Shown here piece after piece: positions 15,437 through 21,728 of a DNA stretch of 33,267 bases. The stretch is from JAAZGD01 sp034003765. Its GTDB lineage: Bacteria; Bacillota; Clostridia; Peptostreptococcales; Anaerovoracaceae. The stretch covers positions 1-33,267 of the forward strand of contig JAVEXZ010000018.1 of assembly GCA_034003765.1 (NCBI GenBank), in the 5' to 3' direction. The stretch's first letter is position 1; the number at the start of each line of letters is the position of its first letter. The notes beneath the pieces are model-generated. The model was not told where the DNA came from. It did no database searches and worked only from the letters and a program-made list of their open reading frames with translations. The position numbers and the translations under genes were made by a program.

Positions 15437-16546
15437 CTATCTAAATGGGGAAGGTATTAACATCATAGTATCGCTACATCTTTCATAGACACCGATATAG
15501 TCAAAATCAGGTAAAAGTTCTCCTGCCTTTGCCCCAGTTACCCAGTAACGAGTGGATAGCACATCTGAGGTATAAATAACCCTATCCCCAAGAATAAATA
15601 TTACAACTCGTGACCGGTCTTCAGGAAAAATCATAAGGGTTTCTATTCCCGAAAGGCTGTAAACTATATCGTAGCTATATGGGTCCTTATCGGTAATCCA
15701 ATAAGATTTTACGTCCATTAGCATATAATCATCTACATGGTTTGGGATCAGGTTCTCAATAGGAATCAAGGTTTTCCCTGGAGGAGGATCAGGCACTGGG
15801 AACAATTGTTTTCTTTTGGTATCCAAAAAACGAGAAATTACAGCTGCTGCCTCGGCTCGATTTAGAGTTTTCTCTGGGCGAAATGTTCCATCTGGATAAC
15901 CGGTCAAAATTCCTGCATGGTAGATCTTAACAAAATGGTATTCGTCAGGATTCCTATAATCCAGGTCCTGAATCTTATCAAGGATTTCTTTATGATCTTG
16001 AATGTTCCACTCACCTAGCATCTGGCTTAGTATGAGGGCCATGTCCCCTCGGGGAATAGGGTAAGATAACTTGCCCGGGCCTATTCGGGATTTATTATAA
16101 TAACCCTTGGCCAATCCTTCTTGGTAGTATGGCAAGGCCCAGTGAGATTGTTGGTTATTGTTGCTTGGCTTGGCTGGGTCTTTTTTTCCTATACAAAGCA
16201 CAGCCATTTTTATGAATTCTCCGTAGGTTACTTCTCGGGATGGCCTAAAGGAACCATCGGGGTATCCCTTAAGGAGCTCCGTCTCTGAAAGTTTTGAAAT
16301 ATTTTCGTAGGCCCAGTGTGTCTTATCTAGGTCCTTATAGACAGTAGGTCTGTATGCCCTTCCTTTTTCTAGGGGCAAAGCACCGCAAACCATTCGGTCT
16401 TCTAGGGGCAAAGCACCATAAACCGTTGGGTCTTCCAAGGGAATTGCTCCGTATACCATTCGGTCTTCTAAAGGAATTGCAAACATTAGAACTGATGCCA
16501 ACAAAGATAGAAGCAAAACCCTAACTACCCATACCTTAATTTTCAT
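15437..16546 (-). CDS. SLH-domain anchor protein with 11-residue N-terminal repeats
   Basis: ATG at 16546 is chosen (369 residues) because GGAGGTGA lies 6 bases upstream; a GTG at 16561 would precede that site. A signal-type hydrophobic segment (about 2-24) runs directly into four 11-residue repeats, IPLEDRMVYGA and variants, ending in LPLEKGRAYRP. Three SLH motifs follow: about 72-116 (LLKGYPDGSFRPSREVTYGEF), 122-170 (a diverged copy with PRGDMALILSQML) and 185-235 (GILTGYPDGTFRPEKTLNRAE). The last 110 residues are a small unrecognised domain (MLMDVKSYWITDKDPYSYDIVYS). The gene sits 13 bases before the 1880-codon gene and is probably its cell-wall anchor or assembly partner. A strong sigma-A promoter with an embedded palindrome lies upstream. 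Confidence 0.85.
   Translation of the reverse strand: MKIKVWVVRVLLLSLLASVLMFAIPLEDRMVYGAIPLEDPTVYGALPLEDRMVCGALPLEKGRAYRPTVYKDLDKTHWAYENISKLSETELLKGYPDGSFRPSREVTYGEFIKMAVLCIGKKDPAKPSNNNQQSHWALPYYQEGLAKGYYNKSRIGPGKLSYPIPRGDMALILSQMLGEWNIQDHKEILDKIQDLDYRNPDEYHFVKIYHAGILTGYPDGTFRPEKTLNRAEAAAVISRFLDTKRKQLFPVPDPPPGKTLIPIENLIPNHVDDYMLMDVKSYWITDKDPYSYDIVYSLSGIETLMIFPEDRSRVVIFILGDRVIYTSDVLSTRYWVTGAKAGELLPDFDYIGVYERCSDTMMLIPSPFR
16372..16480. repeat. 33-bp in-frame repeat after the signal sequence
   Basis: Three full copies and a partial fourth of a 33-bp unit (CATTCGGTCTTCTAGGGG and variants) encode [IL]PLED[RP][MT]V[YC]GA. They are inserted between the hydrophobic segment and the first SLH motif. 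Confidence 0.85.
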
Positions 16547-16574
16547 GAAGTCACCTCCCACAATTTGGTAATAT

Positions 16575-16609
16575 ATGGTATAATACCATTATTTGCCATA
16601 TTATGTCAA
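16575..16609 (-). promoter_or_regulatory. Sigma-A promoter with palindromic operator for the SLH/giant operon
   Basis: On the minus strand a perfect -35 TTGACA (16609-16604), an 18-base spacer and -10 TATTAT (16585-16580). The -10 lies inside the palindrome ATGGTATAATACCAT (16575-16589), a likely operator. The adjacent AbrB-like gene is an obvious candidate regulator, inferred from position. Confidence 0.7.
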
Positions 16610-16619
16610 GGTTTATTCA

Positions 16620-17000
16620 TTACTCTCCAAAGATTTCACCGGTTTTGTCTTTGTAATTAGTAAATGCTTCTTCAGCAATTCTATCAGCTTCCTCAATCAT
16701 TTTTTCTACAGCAGGTCTAATATTTCTGTTCATCTTAGTAACTTCAGACATTAGTTTATCACCAGAATATCCCTGATCGATCAGATCCTTTAATATTTCT
16801 TCGGCAAAAGGAGAATCTTCACTTCTTACTGGCGTTAGAATAAGCATATTCCCCGAATATATACAATCCAGCTCCTTGTTTAGTTCCAAGGCTTCAAAAT
16901 ATTTAGCAGGTATGGTTATCTGCCTTTTACTAGAAATACTAATTTGCCGTTTTTGAAACTGAATGCAATCTTCGCTTCTCCTAAAGTTTTTGAGTTCCAT
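16620..17000 (-). CDS. AbrB/MazE-like DNA-binding protein
   Basis: This protein has 126 residues. Residues about 18-58 form a SpoVT/AbrB swapped-hairpin domain: ISISSKRQITIPAKYFEALEL is the classic motif, followed by a short strand and MLILTPV. The C-terminal 65 residues are helical and charged, as in the longer AbrB-like regulators and antitoxins. No toxin gene adjoins it, so a transcriptional role is as likely as an antitoxin role. The start is awkward. An in-frame TAA lies 12 bases before ATG 17000, and no canonical ribosome site is visible. The ATG lies in a 40-bp repeat array that duplicates the MELKN start region upstream in other frames. An AGGAGA inside the coding start could serve an unusual downstream start. 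It is directly upstream of the SLH operon promoter. Confidence 0.75.
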   Translation of the reverse strand: MELKNFRRSEDCIQFQKRQISISSKRQITIPAKYFEALELNKELDCIYSGNMLILTPVRSEDSPFAEEILKDLIDQGYSGDKLMSEVTKMNRNIRPAVEKMIEEADRIAEEAFTNYKDKTGEIFGE

Positions 17001-17136
17001 GTGAAGAACTTAGTATTTTTGGCAAGTTTTTGAGTTCCATATGAAAAACTTAGTATTTTTGGCAAGTTTTTGAGTTCCATATGAAGAACTTAGTATTTTT
17101 GGCAAGTTTTTGAGTTCCATATGAAAAACTTTTTTT
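16986..17136. repeat. 40-bp tandem array over the AbrB-like gene's start
   Basis: Copies begin at 16986, 17026, 17066 and 17106 (the last partial), nearly identical except for AAGAAC/AAAAAC alternation. On the minus strand every copy contains ATGGAACTCAAAAACTT, the start of the regulator gene. Because 40 is not a multiple of 3, the upstream ATGs are in different frames. The array and the following bases to 17240 hold no convincing gene. Confidence 0.9.
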
Positions 17137-17239
17137 CTCGACCATTTTAAGATAAACTTGAAAAACTTGAAATCAAATAGCTTTCCGCAAACGCAATTCA
17201 TACCCTACCTAAGAGGAAGGGGTGTTCTTGCGCAGTACA

Positions 17240-17270
17240 TAAAATACCGACCCCATAAGGGCCGGCATAA
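17240..17270 (-). terminator. Terminator after the hydroxyacyl-CoA dehydrogenase gene
   Basis: Minus-strand CCGGCCC-TTATG-GGGTCGG (one G-U pair) followed by TATTTTAT, about 75 bases after the stop at 17341. The plus-strand side also has a short T-run, so it may be bidirectional. Confidence 0.7.
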
Positions 17271-17340
17271 TTTTGATATTTCGATTAGCCAAAGATTTAA
17301 TACTTCATCATTTAGGAATCGTAAACTTTCTTTTTAAAGT

Positions 17341-18189
17341 CTATTTGCTGTAGTCGTAGAAGCCTACTCCAGTTTTTCTGCCAAGCTTGTTACCACGAAC
17401 CATTTTTACAAGAAGTGGATGAGGTCTATATTTGGAGTCTCCGAATTCCTTATAAAGTGTTTCCATGATGGCTAAGCATACGTCTAGTCCAACTAAATCT
17501 CCAAGTGCCAAGGGGCCCATTGGATGGTTTGCGCCTAGCATCATTGCTTGGTCAATATCTTCTGCTGTTGCTACTCCGTCAGCCAAAATTCCGATTCCTT
17601 CATTGATAAGTGGAATCAATATTCTATTTACTACGAAGCCAGGGGCTTCTTCAACATCAACTGGTGTTTTCCCTAGTGATCTGGTAAGTTCTAAGATAGT
17701 AGCTCTTGTGTCTTCGGAGGTGGATAATCCTCGAACGATTTCAACTAGCTTCATCATAGGAACTGGATTGAAGAAGTGCATTCCTATGATTTTGTCAGGT
17801 CTATTAGTAGCACTTGCGATTTCTGTTATGGAAAGGGCAGAGGTGTTTGTTGCAATAATAGTTTCTGGTTTACAAAGCTCATCTAACTCTTTGAAAAGCG
17901 CCTTTTTGTTGTCCATATCTTCTGTTGCCGCTTCAATAATTAGGTCTGCATCTTTGACGATTTCCAGGTCTATAGAACCCTTGATTCTGGCAAAAACTGT
18001 TGCTTTCTCTTCTTCAGTCATCTTGCCTTTTTCAACCAATCTGTTTAGGTTTTTTTCAACGGTTTTAATTCCTCCGTCTACAGATGTCTGTCTTCTTGCC
18101 CTTAGTACAACTTCATAACCATTCTGTGCTAAGACTTGAATGATTCCCGCACCCATTGTTCCTGTGCCTAATACTCCGATTTTCTTCAT
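17341..18189 (-). CDS. hbd: 3-hydroxybutyryl-CoA dehydrogenase
   Basis: This 282-residue enzyme starts at ATG 18189 with GGAGG and AGGA sites upstream; a longer frame to 18228 adds residues before the Rossmann start and is rejected. It oxidises or reduces 3-hydroxyacyl-CoA with NAD(P). MKKIGVLGTGTMGAGI is the dinucleotide-binding fold. Ser117 (NTSALS), His138 (MHFFNPVPMMKLVE), Glu150 and Asn188 (GFVVNRI) are all in the positions known for the clostridial enzyme, so it should be active. The C-terminal domain ends with the typical GRKTGVGFYDYSK. In amino-acid fermenters it serves conversion of acetyl-CoA to butyryl-CoA. It is monocistronic, with its own promoter and terminator. Confidence 0.95.
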   Translation of the reverse strand: MKKIGVLGTGTMGAGIIQVLAQNGYEVVLRARRQTSVDGGIKTVEKNLNRLVEKGKMTEEEKATVFARIKGSIDLEIVKDADLIIEAATEDMDNKKALFKELDELCKPETIIATNTSALSITEIASATNRPDKIIGMHFFNPVPMMKLVEIVRGLSTSEDTRATILELTRSLGKTPVDVEEAPGFVVNRILIPLINEGIGILADGVATAEDIDQAMMLGANHPMGPLALGDLVGLDVCLAIMETLYKEFGDSKYRPHPLLVKMVRGNKLGRKTGVGFYDYSK

Positions 18190-18266
18190 CTTCCTAGATC
18201 CTCCTTTAACCTTTGGGTATATTTTCATTTATTAACTTCCTTGAAATAGCGCGAAGGCCAAGATCA

Positions 18267-18295
18267 ATTATATAGCATATCTATTTTTTTTGCAA
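18267..18295 (-). promoter_or_regulatory. Sigma-A promoter of hbd
   Basis: Minus strand TTGCAA (18295-18290), a 17-base spacer and a perfect TATAAT (18272-18267). The expected start is near 18260, about 70 bases before the ATG. Confidence 0.7.
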
Positions 18296-18364
18296 AGACC
18301 TAGGCACTGCTTTGCCCATATATTTTTCTATTAATTTAATAGACTTTTTTATTTTTTGAGTCCT

Positions 18365-18568
18365 TATTTAGAAAAAGCATTTGTTTTCTTTGGGTTCTGA
18401 TTTAGAGAAAGAATTGGTTTTCTTTGGTTTCTGATTTAGAAAAAGCGCTTGTTTTCTTTGGGTTCTGATTTAGAAAAAGCATTTGTTTTCTTTGGGTTCT
18501 GATTTAGAGAAAGAATTGGTTTTCTTTGGTTTCTGATTTAGAAAAAGCATTTGTTTTCTTTGGGTTCT
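18365..18568. repeat. Six 34-bp tandem repeats with 102-bp higher-order period
   Basis: Copies start at 18365, 18399, 18433, 18467, 18501 and 18535. Two variants (GAAAAAGCATTTG and GAGAAAGAATTGG) alternate in the order A-B-A', A-B-A, so the array is two 102-bp triplets. The rightmost copy lies in the flavodoxin/ferredoxin gene and encodes its last residues (SEPKENKCFF) and stop. The other copies repeat that end downstream. The remaining bases 18190-18364 hold the hbd promoter and AT-rich DNA. Confidence 0.95.
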
Positions 18569-19497
18569 GAAAATGTAGTTTCTATTAGTTCTTTATGTCC
18601 CAAAAATCCTTCATCGTCATAGTACTTTGCTCCTACTGGGCAAAATTTAAGACAGGCTCCACATTTAATGCAAATACCTGGAACCTGAAATGGATTTTCA
18701 AGGGAAATAGATTCCATGGGGCAAAGTTGAGCACACAGTTTGCAGTCGGTGCAGGTGCCTAGGGTTTTAGGTTTCACCTTCAGTATATTTACAGGTTCCC
18801 CTTCCATGTTTCTTGGTGTGTAGTAGGGCCTATAAGGAACTTGCCCTTGGACAAAAAAATCTTCTAGCAAATTCACATCGTTTTTTATGTCATTTTTGTT
18901 TAAGCCATTTTTGGAAGCTAGATTTTCGTTAGATGAGTTTTCTTCATATCCATTTTTGCTGTAAGGATTTTCTTGAGAGCCATTTTGGTGGGATGCTTTT
19001 TCGCTAGATCTATTTTCCTTGAAGGCCTTTTGAATTTTCTCGGCAACCTTCCCTGCGAATTCCTCAGCCTGTTCTAAATCATCAGTGTTGGGCCGGCCCT
19101 TTCCTAAAGTCTGGGAAAAAGAGTGTTCCCCTACGAATGCTCCTGCACCAATAACTCTAAATCCATCCTCTTCCATTATGTCTCGCAATTCTACCAAGGC
19201 ATCATCGAAGCTTCTATTGCCATAAAGAACAAAGGCGAGGCCCAAGGCTCCATTCCCTTGAATCGAAGCTAGAAATTCCTTTAAGACATTTGGTACCCTT
19301 CCAGCATATACAGGTACTCCTAAAACCACCAAATCATTATCAGAAAATGAATAGGTTTTTTTTCTGTTTTTCTTGAGGGTGAAGTCAAGTTCTTCTATCT
19401 CAGCGACCCCAATTTTGTCGGCTAGAGCCCTGCCGAAAGATTTCACTGTTTTTTTTGTTGTTCCGGTGGGGCTAAAATACATTAAGCTTAGCTTCAC
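18538..19497 (-). CDS. Flavodoxin-ferredoxin fusion (EFR1-type)
   Basis: GTG start at 19497 is preceded by CGAGGTG at 6 bases. The 319-residue chain has an N-terminal flavodoxin domain (about 1-155) with the FMN phosphate loop FSPTGTTKK and the VPVYAGRVPNVL and LYGNRSFDDAL segments. Two [4Fe-4S] motifs lie near the C-terminus, CTDCKLCAQLCP (about 248-259) and CIKCGACLKFCP (about 275-286). Between them and the flavodoxin lies an Asn/Glu/Ser/Lys-rich linker (about 160-212) with repeated NG..EN units. This is the architecture of the EFR1 family, presumed electron carriers in anaerobes. The natural partner is unknown. The last residues and stop lie in a 34-bp repeat, so the C-terminus has probably been rewritten by repeat growth. 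Confidence 0.85.
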   Translation of the reverse strand: MKLSLMYFSPTGTTKKTVKSFGRALADKIGVAEIEELDFTLKKNRKKTYSFSDNDLVVLGVPVYAGRVPNVLKEFLASIQGNGALGLAFVLYGNRSFDDALVELRDIMEEDGFRVIGAGAFVGEHSFSQTLGKGRPNTDDLEQAEEFAGKVAEKIQKAFKENRSSEKASHQNGSQENPYSKNGYEENSSNENLASKNGLNKNDIKNDVNLLEDFFVQGQVPYRPYYTPRNMEGEPVNILKVKPKTLGTCTDCKLCAQLCPMESISLENPFQVPGICIKCGACLKFCPVGAKYYDDEGFLGHKELIETTFSEPKENKCFF

Positions 19498-19674
19498 AGT
19501 CTACACCTCGTTTTTTTTCGAATAATAATTTTCTAACATATAAGCTCTAGCCTAAGGTTTAGCAGGATAAATTCAAAAATACTTATCCCTTGCATCTACT
19601 ATGACTCTTGATTATTTTGTTTAATCCTCTAGGCTCATTCTTTAAGTTGATTATTTAGGCTAAGTTCCGATTCC

Positions 19675-20865
19675 TTAGGCATCTTTTTCTGCTTCTAGTT
19701 TTGTGTAATGCTCGTCAAAGGTTATTTGGGCACTATAGGAAGGGTCTATCTTTTTTAGTTCTTCTTCTATCTTAAGGTGGATTTCTTCTTGGGTCAAGGT
19801 GCATTCGCTGGCCATCTCACAGTGGAAGGATACTTCCGTTTTTGCTCTTTCTGTTGAGATTCGCAGACCATGAATACCCAAAATCCCATCCACATCTTTT
19901 AGGGATTCTTTGACTACATTCTCAAGATTGTTTGCCAGAGGGTCGTCTACTATAATTGGATCCATATGTACGACAACTTCAATCTTCAATCTTTCCTTTA
20001 GGGTCTTTTCAATTTGGTCTATTAGATTATGGCTCTTCATCACGTCTACTTGTGCATCTACTTCCACATGTAGAGAGCAAAATATTCGGCCCGGCCCATA
20101 GCTATGGACCATTAAGTCATGAATACCCTTTGCTCCTGGAAAACTCTTTACAATCTTAACGATTTCCTTTACCAATTCTGGGTCAGGAGCCTCTCCCAGT
20201 AGTGGGCTAGAGCTTCTCCGCACAAGGTCAATTCCTGAGAAGATTATAAATAGGGCAACCAAAGCACCTATATATCCATCAATGTTCCAGCTGCTAGTTA
20301 TTCCTACAAGGACACTTAAGAGAACTGTTGAGCTAGCGATTACATCATTACGAGAGTCTGTTGCCGTTGCGAGTAAAACAAGGCTATCGATTTTTTTGCC
20401 TGCCGCCTTGTTGAAGGCCGCCTGCCAAAGTTTTACGATTATTGCTCCAGCTAGGACTCCTATAGCCAGCCAGCCCGTGTCCAGGTCTTGGGGATTCATG
20501 ATTTTAATTGCCGCCTCTTTTAATAGGCCCACCCCAACAATTATAATAATACCTGCTATTATTAAGGAGGTTATATATTCAATTCGAGCATGACCGTATG
20601 GATGGTCTTCATCCTCTGGCCGAGCGGCCAACCTAAAGCCAACTAGGGTAATTACGGAAGAGGCACCGTCCCCTAAGTTGTTAAGGCCGTCAGCAAGAAT
20701 GGCAATAGAGCCAGTTATAATCCCAAGTGTAATCTTGGTCCCACTGAGAATAAGGTTGCTTATTATACCCAGGAGCCCAGCTAGCCTACCATAGGCCTCC
20801 CGAACCTTGGGCTCCTTTACCTTTTCCCAATCCTTTATCAGCTTTCTAAAGAGAAAATCAAACAC
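19675..20865 (-). CDS. Cation diffusion facilitator, probably Mn(II)/Fe(II) type
   Basis: GTG at 20865 lies one base after the TAG of the TSCPD gene, with AAGGGGAA before it, so translation is coupled. The 396-residue protein has six transmembrane segments (about 28-225) and a long cytoplasmic region with what look like two ferredoxin-like CDF tail domains (about 235-315 and 318-390). The metal site reads Asn62-x3-Asp66 in TM2 (ADGLNNLGD) and Asp170-x3-Asp174 in TM5 (TDSRND), where zinc transporters have His/Asp-x3-Asp. This N-x3-D/D-x3-D pattern is associated with manganese export in the family, so Mn or Fe is preferred over Zn. It should export metal in exchange for protons. Confidence 0.9.
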   Translation of the reverse strand: MFDFLFRKLIKDWEKVKEPKVREAYGRLAGLLGIISNLILSGTKITLGIITGSIAILADGLNNLGDGASSVITLVGFRLAARPEDEDHPYGHARIEYITSLIIAGIIIIVGVGLLKEAAIKIMNPQDLDTGWLAIGVLAGAIIVKLWQAAFNKAAGKKIDSLVLLATATDSRNDVIASSTVLLSVLVGITSSWNIDGYIGALVALFIIFSGIDLVRRSSSPLLGEAPDPELVKEIVKIVKSFPGAKGIHDLMVHSYGPGRIFCSLHVEVDAQVDVMKSHNLIDQIEKTLKERLKIEVVVHMDPIIVDDPLANNLENVVKESLKDVDGILGIHGLRISTERAKTEVSFHCEMASECTLTQEEIHLKIEEELKKIDPSYSAQITFDEHYTKLEAEKDA

Positions 20866-20866
20866 T

Positions 20867-21139
20867 CTATTCCCCTTCCCCCTTTAGGTCCGCCCAAGCC
20901 TTTTGGACTTCTTTTGCCAATTGGTCTGGGCAAGAGGTTGTTTTTGCCCCACAACGAACACCTGTGAATTTTTCTGCGATCTGGTCAATTGTCCAACTAT
21001 CCACCAGCATTGCAATGGTTTTTAACCCTCCATTACAGCCGCCATGGAATTGGATGTTACTGACACTTCCAGTGTTCTGGTCTAAGTCAAAGTCAAGTTG
21101 GGTTGAACACACCCCTCTTGGATACACTTCGTAATGCAT
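20867..21139 (-). CDS. TSCPD-domain protein (TIGR03905-like)
   Basis: Start ATG 21139 is chosen (90 residues): AGGA lies about 10 bases upstream, and the length suits the family. The longer frame to 21184 would start inside a terminator hairpin without a ribosome site. The chain carries VCSTQLDFDL, FHGGCNGGLKTIAML and VRCGAKTTSCPDQLAKEV, the TSCPD signature, with conserved cysteines in CNGG, RCG and SCPD. Related domains occur at the end of B12-dependent ribonucleotide reductases, but stand-alone versions have no settled role; a metal or nucleotide-related function is possible. It is coupled to the cation exporter. Confidence 0.8.
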   Translation of the reverse strand: MHYEVYPRGVCSTQLDFDLDQNTGSVSNIQFHGGCNGGLKTIAMLVDSWTIDQIAEKFTGVRCGAKTTSCPDQLAKEVQKAWADLKGEGE

Positions 21140-21156
21140 GTCCTGTGTCCTTTCTT

Positions 21157-21198
21157 GAAAAAAGCACCCATCCATGATAATCATAGGGGGGTGCTTTG
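21157..21198 (-). terminator. Terminator after the 52-residue peptide gene
   Basis: Minus-strand AAAGCACCC pairs with GGGTGCTTT across a 19-base loop and is followed by TTTTC. It lies just after the small membrane-peptide gene and before the TSCPD start, so it either ends the former or attenuates read-through into the TSCPD/CDF pair. Confidence 0.7.
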
Positions 21199-21217
21199 GG
21201 AAAGCCAGATTCCTATT

Positions 21218-21376
21218 CTAGTAGTAAGCTTCTCTTTTATCTTTATCTTTTTTTGCCACCCACATGTAAATCAGGGTGGGGACTGCAAGCAGAACTGACA
21301 AAACACCTAGAGCAAGAAATCCGCTTTGCTTGTTGGTTTTTGGCATAACATCTTGTATCCTTTGTCTGGTAATCAT
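21218..21376 (-). CDS. 52-residue single-pass membrane peptide
   Basis: ATG at 21376 is preceded by AAAGGGGA at 7-8 bases, a strong site. The product starts MITRQRIQDVMPKTNKQSG, has one transmembrane segment (about 19-41, FLALGVLSVLLAVPTLIYMW), and ends in a Lys/Asp/Arg-rich tail, AKKDKDKREAYY. By the positive-inside rule both flanks are charged, so orientation is uncertain. A candidate promoter lies upstream and a terminator directly downstream, so it looks like a real independent gene. I do not recognise the family. It sits between the ornithine operon and the metal-export pair. Confidence 0.65.
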   Translation of the reverse strand: MITRQRIQDVMPKTNKQSGFLALGVLSVLLAVPTLIYMWVAKKDKDKREAYY

Positions 21377-21554
21377 AAACTAATCCCCTTTCCATCTTTT
21401 CACTACGGTTATTTATCTAACTGTTTAACCGATTCATCCCCTAACTAGGATCTCACTTTGTGAGCAAGGAAGGCTAAGAGGAAGGAGAATTCTCGGATTT
21501 TAGATTAAACGGTTTCTCATATTAGCAGAAACTTCGCTAGACCTTATTTCTTCT

Positions 21555-21582
21555 ATTATACCCCTAGAGGCCAAAAGTAAAA
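21555..21582 (-). promoter_or_regulatory. Candidate promoter for the 52-residue peptide gene
   Basis: Minus strand TTTTAC (21582-21577), 16-base spacer, TATAAT (21560-21555). The leader would be about 170 bases and contains a CTCAC/GTGAG hairpin near 21450-21465. The -35 is weak. Confidence 0.4.
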
Positions 21583-21623
21583 GGAAAATCGGGGTTTTGT
21601 AAAAGTATTGTAATATAAGTGGA

Positions 21624-21728
21624 TGGTGATTTAGCAGGAAACTTGATTTTGTAAATCTATTGCAATTAGTCTATCTGCGTTGTAGAATCTGGAGTTCTAG
21701 ACCCTGGTGATTTAGCAGGAAACTTGAT
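21624..21728. repeat. 24-bp direct repeat at the MutL/GlmL-like gene's end
   Basis: An identical 24-base segment (starting TGGTGATTTAGCAGGAAA) occurs at 21624-21647 and 21705-21728. The right copy encodes the C-terminal IKFPAKSP region; the left copy lies just past the stop codon, so the gene's end was partly duplicated. Confidence 0.9.

Noticed and set aside
17010..17201. 63-codon minus-strand ORF through the 40-bp repeats
   Set aside because: Most of it is the repeat read in successive frames; it has no ribosome site and no recognisable domain. It is better explained as a by-product of the duplicated start region.
18365..18568. CRISPR-like regular repeats (also 6335-6535 and 16986-17136)
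   Set aside because: The units are contiguous with no unique spacers and no cas genes lie in the window, so they are plain tandem repeats.
21377..21554. Riboswitch (cobalamin or metal) upstream of the small peptide gene
   Set aside because: Only a short CTCAC/GTGAG hairpin is visible; no conserved aptamer motif could be recognised.
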